A stretch of 64,000 bases of DNA from Clostridia bacterium. GTDB lineage: Bacteria; Bacillota; Clostridia; Christensenellales; Borkfalkiaceae. The translations under genes were made by a program, and so were the position numbers. Positions 51,974 to 59,247 of the stretch are shown in pieces; position 1 is the stretch's first letter, and each line of letters begins with the position of its first letter. The stretch is from assembly GCA_029059705.1 (NCBI GenBank), contig JAIDVM010000011.1, positions 21,914-85,913 on the forward strand, written 5' to 3'. Under the pieces are notes generated by a model. It made no database searches. It worked only from the letters and a program-made list of their open reading frames with translations, and was not told where the DNA came from.

Positions 51974-52501
51974 ATGAAAAAATGTGCTGTTTGCGGTGAA
52001 ATCGTAGAGGACGGCGTAGAGGTCTGCCCCGTATGCAAGGCGAAAAAATTCGTGCCCGTAGAGGCGGATACGAAGTACGCCTGCGAACACGTTGTGGGCG
52101 ACGGTAAAGTTGAGGACGAAGAGGTTATGGAAGGCTTGCACGCCAACTTTGCGGGCGAGTGCACCGAGGTTGGCATGTACCTTGCAATGGCAAGAGTTGC
52201 CGACAGAGAGGGTTATCCCGAAGTAGCCGAAGCTTTTAAGCGTTACGCATGGGAAGAGGCTGAACACGCTTCTAAATTTGCGGAGCTTTTGGGCGAAGTG
52301 GTTACGCCTTCGACGAAGAAAAATCTTGAGCTTCGCGCGGCTGCGGAAACGGGCGCATGCGAGGGTAAGTTCGCGCTTGCAAAGCGCGCAAAACAGCTCG
52401 GCTACGACGCCATTCACGACACCGTTCACGAAATGGCAAAGGACGAAGCGCGTCACGGCGCGGGCTTTGCGGGATTGTTGAAGAGATACTTCGGCAAATA
52501 A
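51974..52501 (+). CDS. Reverse-type rubrerythrin (NADH peroxidase component)
   Basis: A 175-residue protein with rubredoxin-like Fe(Cys)4 domain first (Cys4, Cys7, Cys18, Cys21: CAVCGE...CPVCKA), then a ferritin-like di-iron domain with [32 protein letters not shown] and [10 protein letters not shown]. This domain order is the reverse of classical rubrerythrin and matches the clostridial H2O2-reducing peroxidases fed by NADH:rubredoxin reductase. Oxidative-stress defence in an anaerobe. AAGGAG upstream; ends at a strong terminator. Confidence 0.93.
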   Translation: MKKCAVCGEIVEDGVEVCPVCKAKKFVPVEADTKYACEHVVGDGKVEDEEVMEGLHANFAGECTEVGMYLAMARVADREGYPEVAEAFKRYAWEEAEHASKFAELLGEVVTPSTKKNLELRAAAETGACEGKFALAKRAKQLGYDAIHDTVHEMAKDEARHGAGFAGLLKRYFGK

Positions 52502-52536
52502 TTAAAATGCGGCAATAATATTTCCCGTATATAAGG

Positions 52537-52567
52537 GGCGCGGACGAAACTTTCGTCCGCGCCTTTT
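52537..52567 (+). terminator. Terminator of the rubrerythrin gene
   Basis: A long stem GGCGCGGACGAAA / TTTCGTCCGCGCC followed by TTTTC. Confidence 0.85.
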
Positions 52568-52630
52568 CATATAATACATTAGGGCAAGGGGGAAAACCTT
52601 TGACCCGACTAAGGAAAAGGAAATATTACC

Positions 52631-52999
52631 ATGTGTGTAAATTCTAATTGCGGCTGCTTTTTGTGCAGTCTGCTTTTCGGCAACCGTTGCAATACTTGCG
52701 GCTGCGGTTGCAATCAAAACCGCAGCGGTTGCGGCTGCAACAACGGCTGCGGCTGCAACAACGCCCGCAATACCGACGGCTGCGGTTGCGGCAATAACTT
52801 CGACAACGGCAACTGGTTTAACTGGTGCAACGGCTGGAGCGGCGGAAACGGTTTCAGAACCTTTAACGACGGCGGCTGCGGCTGTAATTCCTGCGGCTGC
52901 AACAATGGCTGCGGCAACGCCCGCTCTACCAACGGCTGCGGTTGCCATCATCACCACGACGGCGGTTGCTGCCGCTGCAACAGGTGCTGCAATAACTGA
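52631..52999 (+). CDS. Cysteine-rich CGCN-repeat protein, unknown
   Basis: A 122-residue protein with 27 Cys (22 percent), many Asn and Gly, in CGC, CGCNN and CNNGCG units, e.g. NTCGCGCNQNRSGCGCNNG and, near the end, GCGCHHHHDGGCCRCNRCC. No signal peptide is clear (a short hydrophobic FLCSLLFG near residues 10-17). It could be a metal-binding or disulfide-cross-linked coat-like protein. AAGGAAAAGGA lies before the ATG. It is placed between the rubrerythrin gene and its own terminator. No known family recognised; composition alone argues that this frame is the coding one. Confidence 0.65.
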   Translation: MCVNSNCGCFLCSLLFGNRCNTCGCGCNQNRSGCGCNNGCGCNNARNTDGCGCGNNFDNGNWFNWCNGWSGGNGFRTFNDGGCGCNSCGCNNGCGNARSTNGCGCHHHHDGGCCRCNRCCNN

Positions 53000-53016
53000 T
53001 ATTGCAACAAAAAAGC

Positions 53017-53838
53017 TTACTTAAACGGCGCTGCTTCGGCGCCGTTTATTTTTCGTTTAAGCGGCAGCTTTTTGCGTTCATTTAAAATTTTGCCGTTTAA
53101 AATCATGCCGATAACAAAACAGCACATCATTGCATAGCACCAAATTAAAAAAATTATAACCGAGGCGATTTTGCCGTAAAGTCTTTCGGGCGTTGCAAAG
53201 CGCGAATAAATTCCGAAGCCCACCAAAAATATTATCCATAAAAGCGTGGTTAAAAGGCTTCCCCGCGCCGCCTCGCGCGCTTTCAGTTTAAAGGGACAAG
53301 CAAACACGTTTAAAATAAAGGCGACGGCAAAAATCAAAGCAACCAAAAATACGGAAAAAACTATTTCGTAAATTACGTGCGGGAACAACACGTTGTCTAA
53401 CGCGCTTCCCGCAACCGCCGCGGCGGCAATCAGCGCGATTAAAATAATCGTAACCGCGATAAGCCCCAGCGAGGCAAGCCGCAGCTTTAATCCGCCGCCA
53501 ACGCTTTCGCTTTCATAAATTATTTCGCCGCTGCGCCTTAAATGGTAAAAAAAGTTTGTGGAAGAATAAAGCGCGGTTACCAAAAAAATTATGCCCGCGC
53601 CGCTTACCGCGCTTTCGGCGGAGCTTTTAAGCGTGCGCAAAAACGGGCTTACGCTTTCTAAAAGGCGGTGGTCTAAAATGGGGTTTACGTTTACGTTGCC
53701 GAAAACGAGCGTAAGCCACAGCGTAAAGGGGGCTATGCTCATCAAAAGAAAATAAACGAGCGTGCCGGCAATGGTTGAAAACCGCCTGTCGGTGTAATAT
53801 TTTACGTTTTTTACAATTCCTTCCCAGAATTTCCTCAT
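53017..53838 (-). CDS. YihY/BrkB-family inner-membrane protein
   Basis: A 273-residue membrane protein with six predicted helices: RRFSTIAGTLVYFLLMSIAPFTLWL (first), TALYSSTNFFYHLRRSGEIIY loop, and later hydrophobic segments to LIWCYAMMCCFVIGMILNG. Fits the YihY/virulence factor BrkB family, whose function is not settled (earlier misassigned as RNase BN). ATG 53838 was preferred over the TTG at 53880. Minus strand, alone. Confidence 0.85.
   Translation of the reverse strand: MRKFWEGIVKNVKYYTDRRFSTIAGTLVYFLLMSIAPFTLWLTLVFGNVNVNPILDHRLLESVSPFLRTLKSSAESAVSGAGIIFLVTALYSSTNFFYHLRRSGEIIYESESVGGGLKLRLASLGLIAVTIILIALIAAAAVAGSALDNVLFPHVIYEIVFSVFLVALIFAVAFILNVFACPFKLKAREAARGSLLTTLLWIIFLVGFGIYSRFATPERLYGKIASVIIFLIWCYAMMCCFVIGMILNGKILNERKKLPLKRKINGAEAAPFK
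53023..53052 (+). terminator. Terminator of the cysteine-rich gene
   Basis: A 9-bp stem AAACGGCGC / GCGCCGTTT, loop TGCTTCG, then TATTTTT; it overlaps the end of convergent yihY. Confidence 0.82.
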
Positions 53839-53911
53839 AAAATTATTTTGTGCAACTTTCAATAATAATGTTGCGCGCAAAAATCACATTTTTTGCAAGC
53901 AGTCCCTATTT

Positions 53912-54048
53912 GTTGCGGTCAGCAACCTCGGCGTGGGTGAATTTGTGCAATTAAATAATAAGTGTGCCCTTAATATTGCACAAAGAGGGCGAGAAGCCCA
54001 AAAAATCACGAAAAATCGTAGCCCGCACCAAGGGCGAGATTTTTGTGA
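53912..54048. ncRNA. Candidate structured RNA in the yihY-glnN gap
   Basis: Four hairpins in a row: GTTGC/GCAAC (53912-53926); a perfect 10-bp TTTGTGCAAT / ATTGCACAAA with 23-nt loop (53942-53984); GGGC/GCCC (53987-53999); and TCAC-AAAAATC...GATTTTTGTGA enclosing GCCC/GGGC (54006-54048). A minus-strand promoter TTATGT-17-TATAAA lies beyond the right side. The 344-bp gap 53839-54182 holds no other feature except the glnN promoter. I recognise no RNA family; strand is uncertain. Confidence 0.35.
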
Positions 54049-54119
54049 ACATAATTTATTTATAATTTTTGCTTATGGTTTACATAAAAAAGCGCGTTGA
54101 AATTACTTTTTAAATTAAT

Positions 54120-54148
54120 TTGACTATTCGGCGCAAATTTCATATAAT
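54120..54148 (+). promoter_or_regulatory. Promoter of glnN
   Basis: TTGACT (54120-54125), 17-bp spacer, TATAAT (54143-54148). Confidence 0.78.
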
Positions 54149-54182
54149 TAAACGGAAATCATATTTACAGGAGTTTAAAGGT

Positions 54183-56264
54183 ATGAATCTCCCCGAGATG
54201 TTCGGTAAAAACGTCTTTAACGATTCGGTGCAGAAGGAAACTTTGCCCAGCGAGGTTTATAAGGCTTTGCGGGCGACGATAGAGGCGGGCAAGCAGCTTG
54301 ACGTTTCCATTGCGGGCGCGGTTGCTTCGGCAATGAAAAAGTGGGCTGTTTCGATGGGCGCAACCCATTACACGCATTGGTTTCAGCCGCTTACGGGCTT
54401 AACCGCCGAAAAGCACGACAGTTTTATCGAACCCGAGGGCGACAAGGTTATTATGCGCCTTACGGGCAAGAGCCTTATTATAGGCGAATCGGACGCTTCG
54501 AGCTTTCCTTCGGGCGGTTCCAGAGCAACCTATATGGCCCGCGGTTATACGGCGTGGGACCCGACCTCGCCCGCATTCGTAAAGGACGGAACTTTATACA
54601 TACCCACCGTTTTCGTTTCGTACACGGGCGAAACTCTCGATAAAAAAGCGCCCCTTTTGCGCTCGATGACTGCGATAGACAAGCAGGCTAAGCGCATTTT
54701 AAAGCTTTTCGGGATAAACTGCAAAAAGGTAAGCACCACGGTAGGTCCCGAGCAGGAATACTTTATTATTTCCGAAGAAGAATATATGCGCCGCAAGGAT
54801 TTAAGGCTGTGCGGCAGAACGCTTTTCGGCGCGCCCGTAACGAGGGGGCAGGAGCTTGAAGACCATTACTTCGGCGTAATCAAGCCCACGATTGCGGCGT
54901 TTATGCGCGATTTGGATGAAGAGCTTTGGTCTTACGGCATACTTTCCAAAACAAAGCACAACGAGGTAGCCCCCGCCCAGCACGAAATGGCGCCCGTTTT
55001 CACCACCACCAACGCGGCGGTGGACGGCAACATGCTGACGATGGAAATTATGAAAAAGGTTGCGCAAAGGCACCATCTTGTGTGCCTTCTGCACGAAAAA
55101 CCCTTCCGCGGCATAAACGGCAGCGGCAAGCACAACAACTGGTCTATGTCAACGGATACGGGCTTCAACCTTTTAAACCCCGGCGAAGAACCCGAAAACA
55201 ACACGCTTTTCAAGCTTGTGCTTGCGGCGGTTATCAAGGCGGTTGACGATTATCAGGGCGTTTTGCGTGCTTCGGTCGCTTCGGCGGGCAACGACCACCG
55301 TCTGGGCGCGGACGAAGCTCCCCCTGCGATAATTTCCGTTTACCTTGGCGACCAGCTCGGCGCGATTGTGGACAGCATAGTCAAGGGCGAAAATTACGTT
55401 GCGGCAAAGGCTGCGGCGGGCGGCATAGGCGTGCCCGAAAGCCCCATTTTCCCCAAGGACGCAACCGACAGAAACAGAACCTCGCCCTTTGCTTTTACGG
55501 GCAACAAGTTCGAATTCCGCATGCTCGGCTCGCAGGCGAACGTTTCCGACGCGAACATTTGCTTAAACACCATAGTTGCCGAAGCTTTCGAGCAGTTCGC
55601 CGACGAGTTAGAGGGCAAAAAGGACATAGAAAAGGCGGCTAACGCGGTTATCACACGCGAGCTTAAAAAGCACTACCGCATAATTTTCAACCACGACGGT
55701 TACGGCCCCGAATGGGAGCCCGAGGCGGCAAAGCGCGGGCTTTTGAACAACAAAAACACGGCGGACGCGGTGCCCGTTTTGTATGAGGACAAAAACGTTG
55801 AAGTTTTTGTAAAGCAGGGCGTTTTCACCAAGGCGGAAGCGGTTGCGCGCGCGGATATCAGGCTTGAAAATTACGTTAAAATAATCAATATCGAGGCGCT
55901 CACCATGGTTGAAATGGCAAAGCGCGATATAATTCCCGCGGTTTCGGACTTTGTAGCGGAGCTGTGCCAAAACGTTTCTTCAAAGCTCGCCGTGTGCGAC
56001 AAAATTCCTTTTGCCACGGAAAAGGAGCTTATTTCAAGGCTTTCGGAACTGAACGACGGCGCGACGGCGGCGGTGCATAAGCTTGAAAACGACCTTGCGG
56101 CGGTGGATATGAAAAACGTTAAAACCTCGTCGCAGGCGATGGCGCACGTTATTATCCCCGACATGGAGGCGGTGCGCGCCCTTGTGGACGAAATGGAAAC
56201 GCTTACCTCGTCGGACTACTGGCCGTATCCCACGTACTTCGACATTCTTTACGGCGTTAAGTAA
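54183..56264 (+). CDS. glnN: Type III glutamine synthetase GlnN
   Basis: A 693-residue enzyme forming glutamine from glutamate, ammonia and ATP. Size and motifs fit GSIII of Bacteroides and Clostridia rather than the 450-residue GSI: THWFQPLTG, GPEQEYF, KHNEVAPAQHEMAP, NGSGKHNNWSMST, VASAGNDHRLGADEAPP and NRTSPFAFTGNKFEFR. ATG 54183 has AGGAG upstream; the longer in-frame start overlaps the promoter and was rejected. Its stop overlaps repeat A copy 4. Monocistronic. Confidence 0.95.
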   Translation: MNLPEMFGKNVFNDSVQKETLPSEVYKALRATIEAGKQLDVSIAGAVASAMKKWAVSMGATHYTHWFQPLTGLTAEKHDSFIEPEGDKVIMRLTGKSLIIGESDASSFPSGGSRATYMARGYTAWDPTSPAFVKDGTLYIPTVFVSYTGETLDKKAPLLRSMTAIDKQAKRILKLFGINCKKVSTTVGPEQEYFIISEEEYMRRKDLRLCGRTLFGAPVTRGQELEDHYFGVIKPTIAAFMRDLDEELWSYGILSKTKHNEVAPAQHEMAPVFTTTNAAVDGNMLTMEIMKKVAQRHHLVCLLHEKPFRGINGSGKHNNWSMSTDTGFNLLNPGEEPENNTLFKLVLAAVIKAVDDYQGVLRASVASAGNDHRLGADEAPPAIISVYLGDQLGAIVDSIVKGENYVAAKAAAGGIGVPESPIFPKDATDRNRTSPFAFTGNKFEFRMLGSQANVSDANICLNTIVAEAFEQFADELEGKKDIEKAANAVITRELKKHYRIIFNHDGYGPEWEPEAAKRGLLNNKNTADAVPVLYEDKNVEVFVKQGVFTKAEAVARADIRLENYVKIINIEALTMVEMAKRDIIPAVSDFVAELCQNVSSKLAVCDKIPFATEKELISRLSELNDGATAAVHKLENDLAAVDMKNVKTSSQAMAHVIIPDMEAVRALVDEMETLTSSDYWPYPTYFDILYGVK

Positions 56265-56384
56265 AAACGCATATAAGCTGCGTTATGCTTTGTCGCGCTC
56301 CGTTTTTCTGCGGGTTATTTACTCTAAGTAAACTCCCCTTGAAAAAACTCGCGCTCCTAGCCTAACTTGCTTCTCTGCGTTTTT
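56264..56384. repeat. Repeat A foldback element, copy 4
   Basis: A 121-bp copy, same length as copy 2. Left end AAAACGCATATAAGCTGC on the glnN stop, right end CTTGCTTCTCTGCGTTTT; central palindrome TTTACTCTAAGTAAA. Confidence 0.85.
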
Positions 56385-56422
56385 AGGGTTGGCGTAATCG
56401 CTCCCGCAATTTTACAGTTCAA

Positions 56423-56456
56423 AAAGCCTTTCCCAATAAGGGGGAAGGCTTTATAA
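56423..56456 (+). terminator. Terminator of glnN (after repeat A)
   Basis: AAAGCCTTTCCC / GGGGAAGGCTTT stem (12 bp, one G-T), then TATAATT; the purA promoter begins 5 bp later. Confidence 0.7.
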
Positions 56457-56460
56457 TTGC

Positions 56461-56489
56461 TTGACTTAAAAGCCGTTAAAAACTATAAT
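56461..56489 (+). promoter_or_regulatory. Promoter of purA
   Basis: TTGACT (56461-56466), 17-bp spacer, TATAAT (56484-56489). Confidence 0.78.
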
Positions 56490-56522
56490 ATATACCGTAA
56501 TAAACTTTTGCGAGGTACATAC

Positions 56523-57800
56523 ATGTTGACAAGTATTTGCGGAATCAACTGGGGCGACGAAGGCAAGGGCAGAATGGTCGATTTGCTTTCGGAAAAGTTC
56601 GATATCGTTTGCCGTTATCAGGGCGGCAACAACGCGGGTCACACCGTAATCAACGATAAGGGCAGGTTCATTTTAAATCTGCTGCCTTCGGGAATTCTCC
56701 GCGAGGACGTAGTCAACGTTATGGGCCCCGGCATGGTAATCGACATTAAGCACCTTTGCGGCGAAATCGAAAAACTGAGAGAGGGCGGAATTAAAATTTC
56801 CCCTAAAAACCTTAAAATTTCGGATAAGGCGATTATCACCATGCCCTACAACGTGTTGCAGGACGTGATGGAAGAGGACAGACTGACAAAGGCAACGGGC
56901 AAGCCTTACGGCTCCACCCGCCGCGGAATTGCACCCGTTTACGCCGACAAATACATGAAAAAAGCCTTCCGCATGGGCGAGCTTTTAAATCTGGCGCTGT
57001 TATACAAGCGATTGCCAGACATCGTTGAGTGGAAGAATTTAACCATAAAGGCTTACGGCTTCGAGCCCGTGACGGTGGAGGCGATGAAGGAATACTTCGA
57101 AACCTACGGCAAGCCGCTTGCCGATTACGTCTGCGACGTGGGCATTTATTTAAACGAAGCAAATAAAGCGGGCAAAAACATTATGTTCGAAGCCCAGCTC
57201 GGCGCTCTGCGCGATATTGACTTCGGCATCGTGCCTTACACCTCGTCGTCCTCGACGATAGCGGCTTACGCTCCCATAGGCGCAGGCGTGCCCAACCTTA
57301 AATTAAACAATTCCATTGGCATTATGAAGGCTTATTCAAGCTGCGTAGGCGCAGGCCCTTTCACATGCGAATACTTTGGCGACAAGGCGGAAAAGCTCCG
57401 CGAGCTCGGCGGCGAATACGGCGCGGCTACCGGCAGACCGAGAAGGGTAGGCCCCTTCGACGTGGTTGCCTCGCGCTACGGCATACGCTGTCAGGGCGCG
57501 GACGAAATCGCTCTCACCAAGCTTGACGTTTTGAGCGGTTACGAAGAAATAGAAATCTGCACGCACTACACGCTTGACGGAAAGGTGATAGACGAGTTCC
57601 CGTTCACCGACGTTTTGGACGAGTGCAAGCCCGTGTTCGAAAAGGTTAAGGGCTGGAATTGCGACATTTCCAAGTGCCGCAAGGCGGGCGACTTGCCCAA
57701 AGCCGCGCTCGATTACATAAAGCTTTTGGAAAAGCTGTGCGGCTGCAAAATTAAGTATGTGTCGGTTGGCGCGGAACGCGACGCATACATTGAAATGTAA
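56523..57800 (+). CDS. purA: Adenylosuccinate synthetase PurA
   Basis: A 425-residue enzyme for the first step from IMP to AMP. It starts LTSICGINWGDEGKGRMVDLLSEKF (P-loop GDEGKG), with GGNNAGHTV, GSTRRGIAPVYADK, and the GTP-site ending in the KYVSVGAERD region. ATG 56523 has GAGGT upstream; the longer in-frame start overlaps its promoter. It is away from the main pur cluster and has its own promoter. Followed by repeat A copy 5. Confidence 0.95.
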   Translation: MLTSICGINWGDEGKGRMVDLLSEKFDIVCRYQGGNNAGHTVINDKGRFILNLLPSGILREDVVNVMGPGMVIDIKHLCGEIEKLREGGIKISPKNLKISDKAIITMPYNVLQDVMEEDRLTKATGKPYGSTRRGIAPVYADKYMKKAFRMGELLNLALLYKRLPDIVEWKNLTIKAYGFEPVTVEAMKEYFETYGKPLADYVCDVGIYLNEANKAGKNIMFEAQLGALRDIDFGIVPYTSSSSTIAAYAPIGAGVPNLKLNNSIGIMKAYSSCVGAGPFTCEYFGDKAEKLRELGGEYGAATGRPRRVGPFDVVASRYGIRCQGADEIALTKLDVLSGYEEIEICTHYTLDGKVIDEFPFTDVLDECKPVFEKVKGWNCDISKCRKAGDLPKAALDYIKLLEKLCGCKIKYVSVGAERDAYIEM

Positions 57801-57802
57801 TA

Positions 57803-57921
57803 AAAACGCATATATACTTCGCATAACTATGTTGCGCTGTGCGCCGCCTCGGTTACATACTTCCGTGTATGCGCCCTCGGGGGTGCTCTCGCGCCTCGTT
57901 CTGCTCGTATCTCTGCGTTTT
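57803..57921. repeat. Repeat A foldback element, copy 5
   Basis: A 119-bp copy, 2 bp after the purA stop. Ends AAAACGCATATATACTTCGC and TCTCTGCGTTTT; central stem ACATACTTCCGTGTAT. Its middle (CGCCGCCTCGGTTACATAC) is closest to copy 3. Confidence 0.82.
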
Positions 57922-57940
57922 TGGTAACCGTTTCCCCCTT

Positions 57941-57978
57941 TGTCATTCTGAGCGAAACGAAGTGAAGCCGAAGAATCT
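57941..57978. repeat. Repeat B unit abutting the dapF start codon
   Basis: TGTCATTCTGAGCGAAACGA then AGTGAAGCCGAAGAATCT; it ends 1 bp before the dapF ATG, replacing the normal Shine-Dalgarno position. Confidence 0.82.
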
Positions 57979-57979
57979 T

Positions 57980-58813
57980 ATGAAATTTTATAAAATGCAC
58001 GGAATAGGTAACGATTATATCTATTTCGACTGTATGAAAGAAAAAATAAAAAACCCTGAAGAGCTTGCAGTCAAGCTTTCCGACAGACACTTTTCAATCG
58101 GCGGCGACGGCGTAATTCTTTTGTGCCCTTCAACCGTTGCCGACTGCAAAATGCGCATGTTCAACGCCGACGGCTCCGAGGGCAAAATGTGCGGCAACGG
58201 CGTGCGTTGCGTGGGCAAGCTCGCGCACGATTTGGGCTACGTTAATGGCAACATATGCCGCGTTGAAACGCTTTCGGGCATAAAAACGCTTGAATTCACG
58301 CTTGATGAAAAGGGCAACGTCGCTTTTGCAAAAGTGGACATGGGCGCTGCGGAGTTAAGCGGCGAAAAAATCCCCTCAACGTTTAAGGGCGAAAGCGTAA
58401 TTTCGCAGCCTTTAACCGTGGGCGGAAAGGATTATAAAGTAACCCTCGTTTCGATGGGCAACCCGCACTGCGTAACGTTTGAAAATCCCGACGAACTCGA
58501 AATCGAAAAGGTGGGCAGGCTGTTTGAAAACCACCCCGCCTTTCCCGAAAGGATTAACACCGAATTTGTTAAGGTAATCGGCAAAAACCACCTTAAAATG
58601 CGCGTGTGGGAAAGGGGCAGCGGCGAAACGCTTGCATGCGGCACGGGCGCGTGCGCTTCTGCGGTGGCGGCTTGCTTAAACGGGCTTTGCGACAAGGGCG
58701 CGGAAATAACCGTTTCGCTCCTCGGCGGCGACTTAAAAATCGTTTACACGGACGAAACCGTTTTTATGACGGGCGGCGCAACCCTTGCCTTTACGGGCGA
58801 TATCGAAATTTAA
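57980..58813 (+). CDS. dapF: Diaminopimelate epimerase DapF
   Basis: A 277-residue enzyme converting LL- to meso-diaminopimelate. Catalytic cysteines are in NADGSEGKMCGNGVRC and ETLACGTGACASAVA. It starts MKFYKMHGIGNDYIYFD; longer in-frame readings pass through the repeats and were rejected. A repeat B unit touches the start and no Shine-Dalgarno is seen. It works with DapL (61,269) in the aminotransferase route to lysine and peptidoglycan. Confidence 0.94.
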   Translation: MKFYKMHGIGNDYIYFDCMKEKIKNPEELAVKLSDRHFSIGGDGVILLCPSTVADCKMRMFNADGSEGKMCGNGVRCVGKLAHDLGYVNGNICRVETLSGIKTLEFTLDEKGNVAFAKVDMGAAELSGEKIPSTFKGESVISQPLTVGGKDYKVTLVSMGNPHCVTFENPDELEIEKVGRLFENHPAFPERINTEFVKVIGKNHLKMRVWERGSGETLACGTGACASAVAACLNGLCDKGAEITVSLLGGDLKIVYTDETVFMTGGATLAFTGDIEI

Positions 58814-58833
58814 TTAAAAAAACTTAAATAAAA

Positions 58834-58863
58834 ACGCGGATTTGCAGTCCGCGCTTTTTTTAT
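58834..58863. terminator. Terminator between dapF and the DUF6809 gene
   Basis: CGCGGA / TCCGCG stem with loop TTTGCAG, then TTTTTTTATT; overlaps the end of the convergent gene. Confidence 0.75.
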
Positions 58864-59153
58864 TCTAATTCGTCAATGTTGTCAAAGGCTTTTTGAAGCT
58901 CCATTCCGATTTTAACGCCGTAATTCAAAATTCTTATGCCCGTCATAAATTCCAATTCATCCTTGCGCATATTAAAGTGATAAACGTAATTGTCAACAAG
59001 CTTTAATTGTTCCTCATCGAGCGCTTTTTCGACTTTTGCCCGCGCTTCGCTTAGCGATTTGTAAATAGCGTCGTTTTCCTCTTTTTCAAGCTTTTCGCGG
59101 TAATCGAATATATGCCCCTTAAACAGCAAGTCGAATATTAATGAATCTTCCAT
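58860..59153 (-). CDS. DUF6809-like protein
   Basis: A 97-residue acidic, helical protein. It starts MEDSLIFDLLFKGHIFDYREKL; GGAG is 8 nt upstream, and longer in-frame readings cross its promoter. The pattern (short N-terminal helix, then EEQLKLVDNYVYHFNMRKDELEFMTGIRILNYGVKIGMELQKAF) resembles DUF6809, a family of small proteins often near mobile elements in Clostridia. Function unknown. It is divergent from an XRE regulator, whose operator seems to lie in this gene's promoter. Confidence 0.65.
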   Translation of the reverse strand: MEDSLIFDLLFKGHIFDYREKLEKEENDAIYKSLSEARAKVEKALDEEQLKLVDNYVYHFNMRKDELEFMTGIRILNYGVKIGMELQKAFDNIDELE

Positions 59154-59184
59154 AATTAAGCTCCATGAAATAGTTGATACTTCT

Positions 59185-59213
59185 ATTATATGTCTTCGAA
59201 TGAAGACAGTCAA
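59185..59213 (-). promoter_or_regulatory. Promoter with operator palindrome in its spacer
   Basis: Minus strand TTGACT (59213-59208), 17-bp spacer, TATAAT (59190-59185). The spacer contains the perfect palindrome GTCTTC-ATTC-GAAGAC (59207-59192). A protein bound there would block RNA polymerase. Confidence 0.75.
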
Positions 59214-59247
59214 GCGATTTGAAATAAAAATTGATATAATTTTAAAT

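Noticed and set aside
52502..52957. Long minus-strand open frame, Ala/Val-rich, opposite the cysteine-rich gene
   Set aside because: It is the mirror of GGCTGC-type repeats read in another frame; composition is monotonous, it has no Shine-Dalgarno, and it overlaps the rubrerythrin terminator.
57839..57979. N-terminal extension of dapF by 47 codons
   Set aside because: It reads through repeat A copy 5 and repeat B; the conserved DapF N-terminus starts at 57980.
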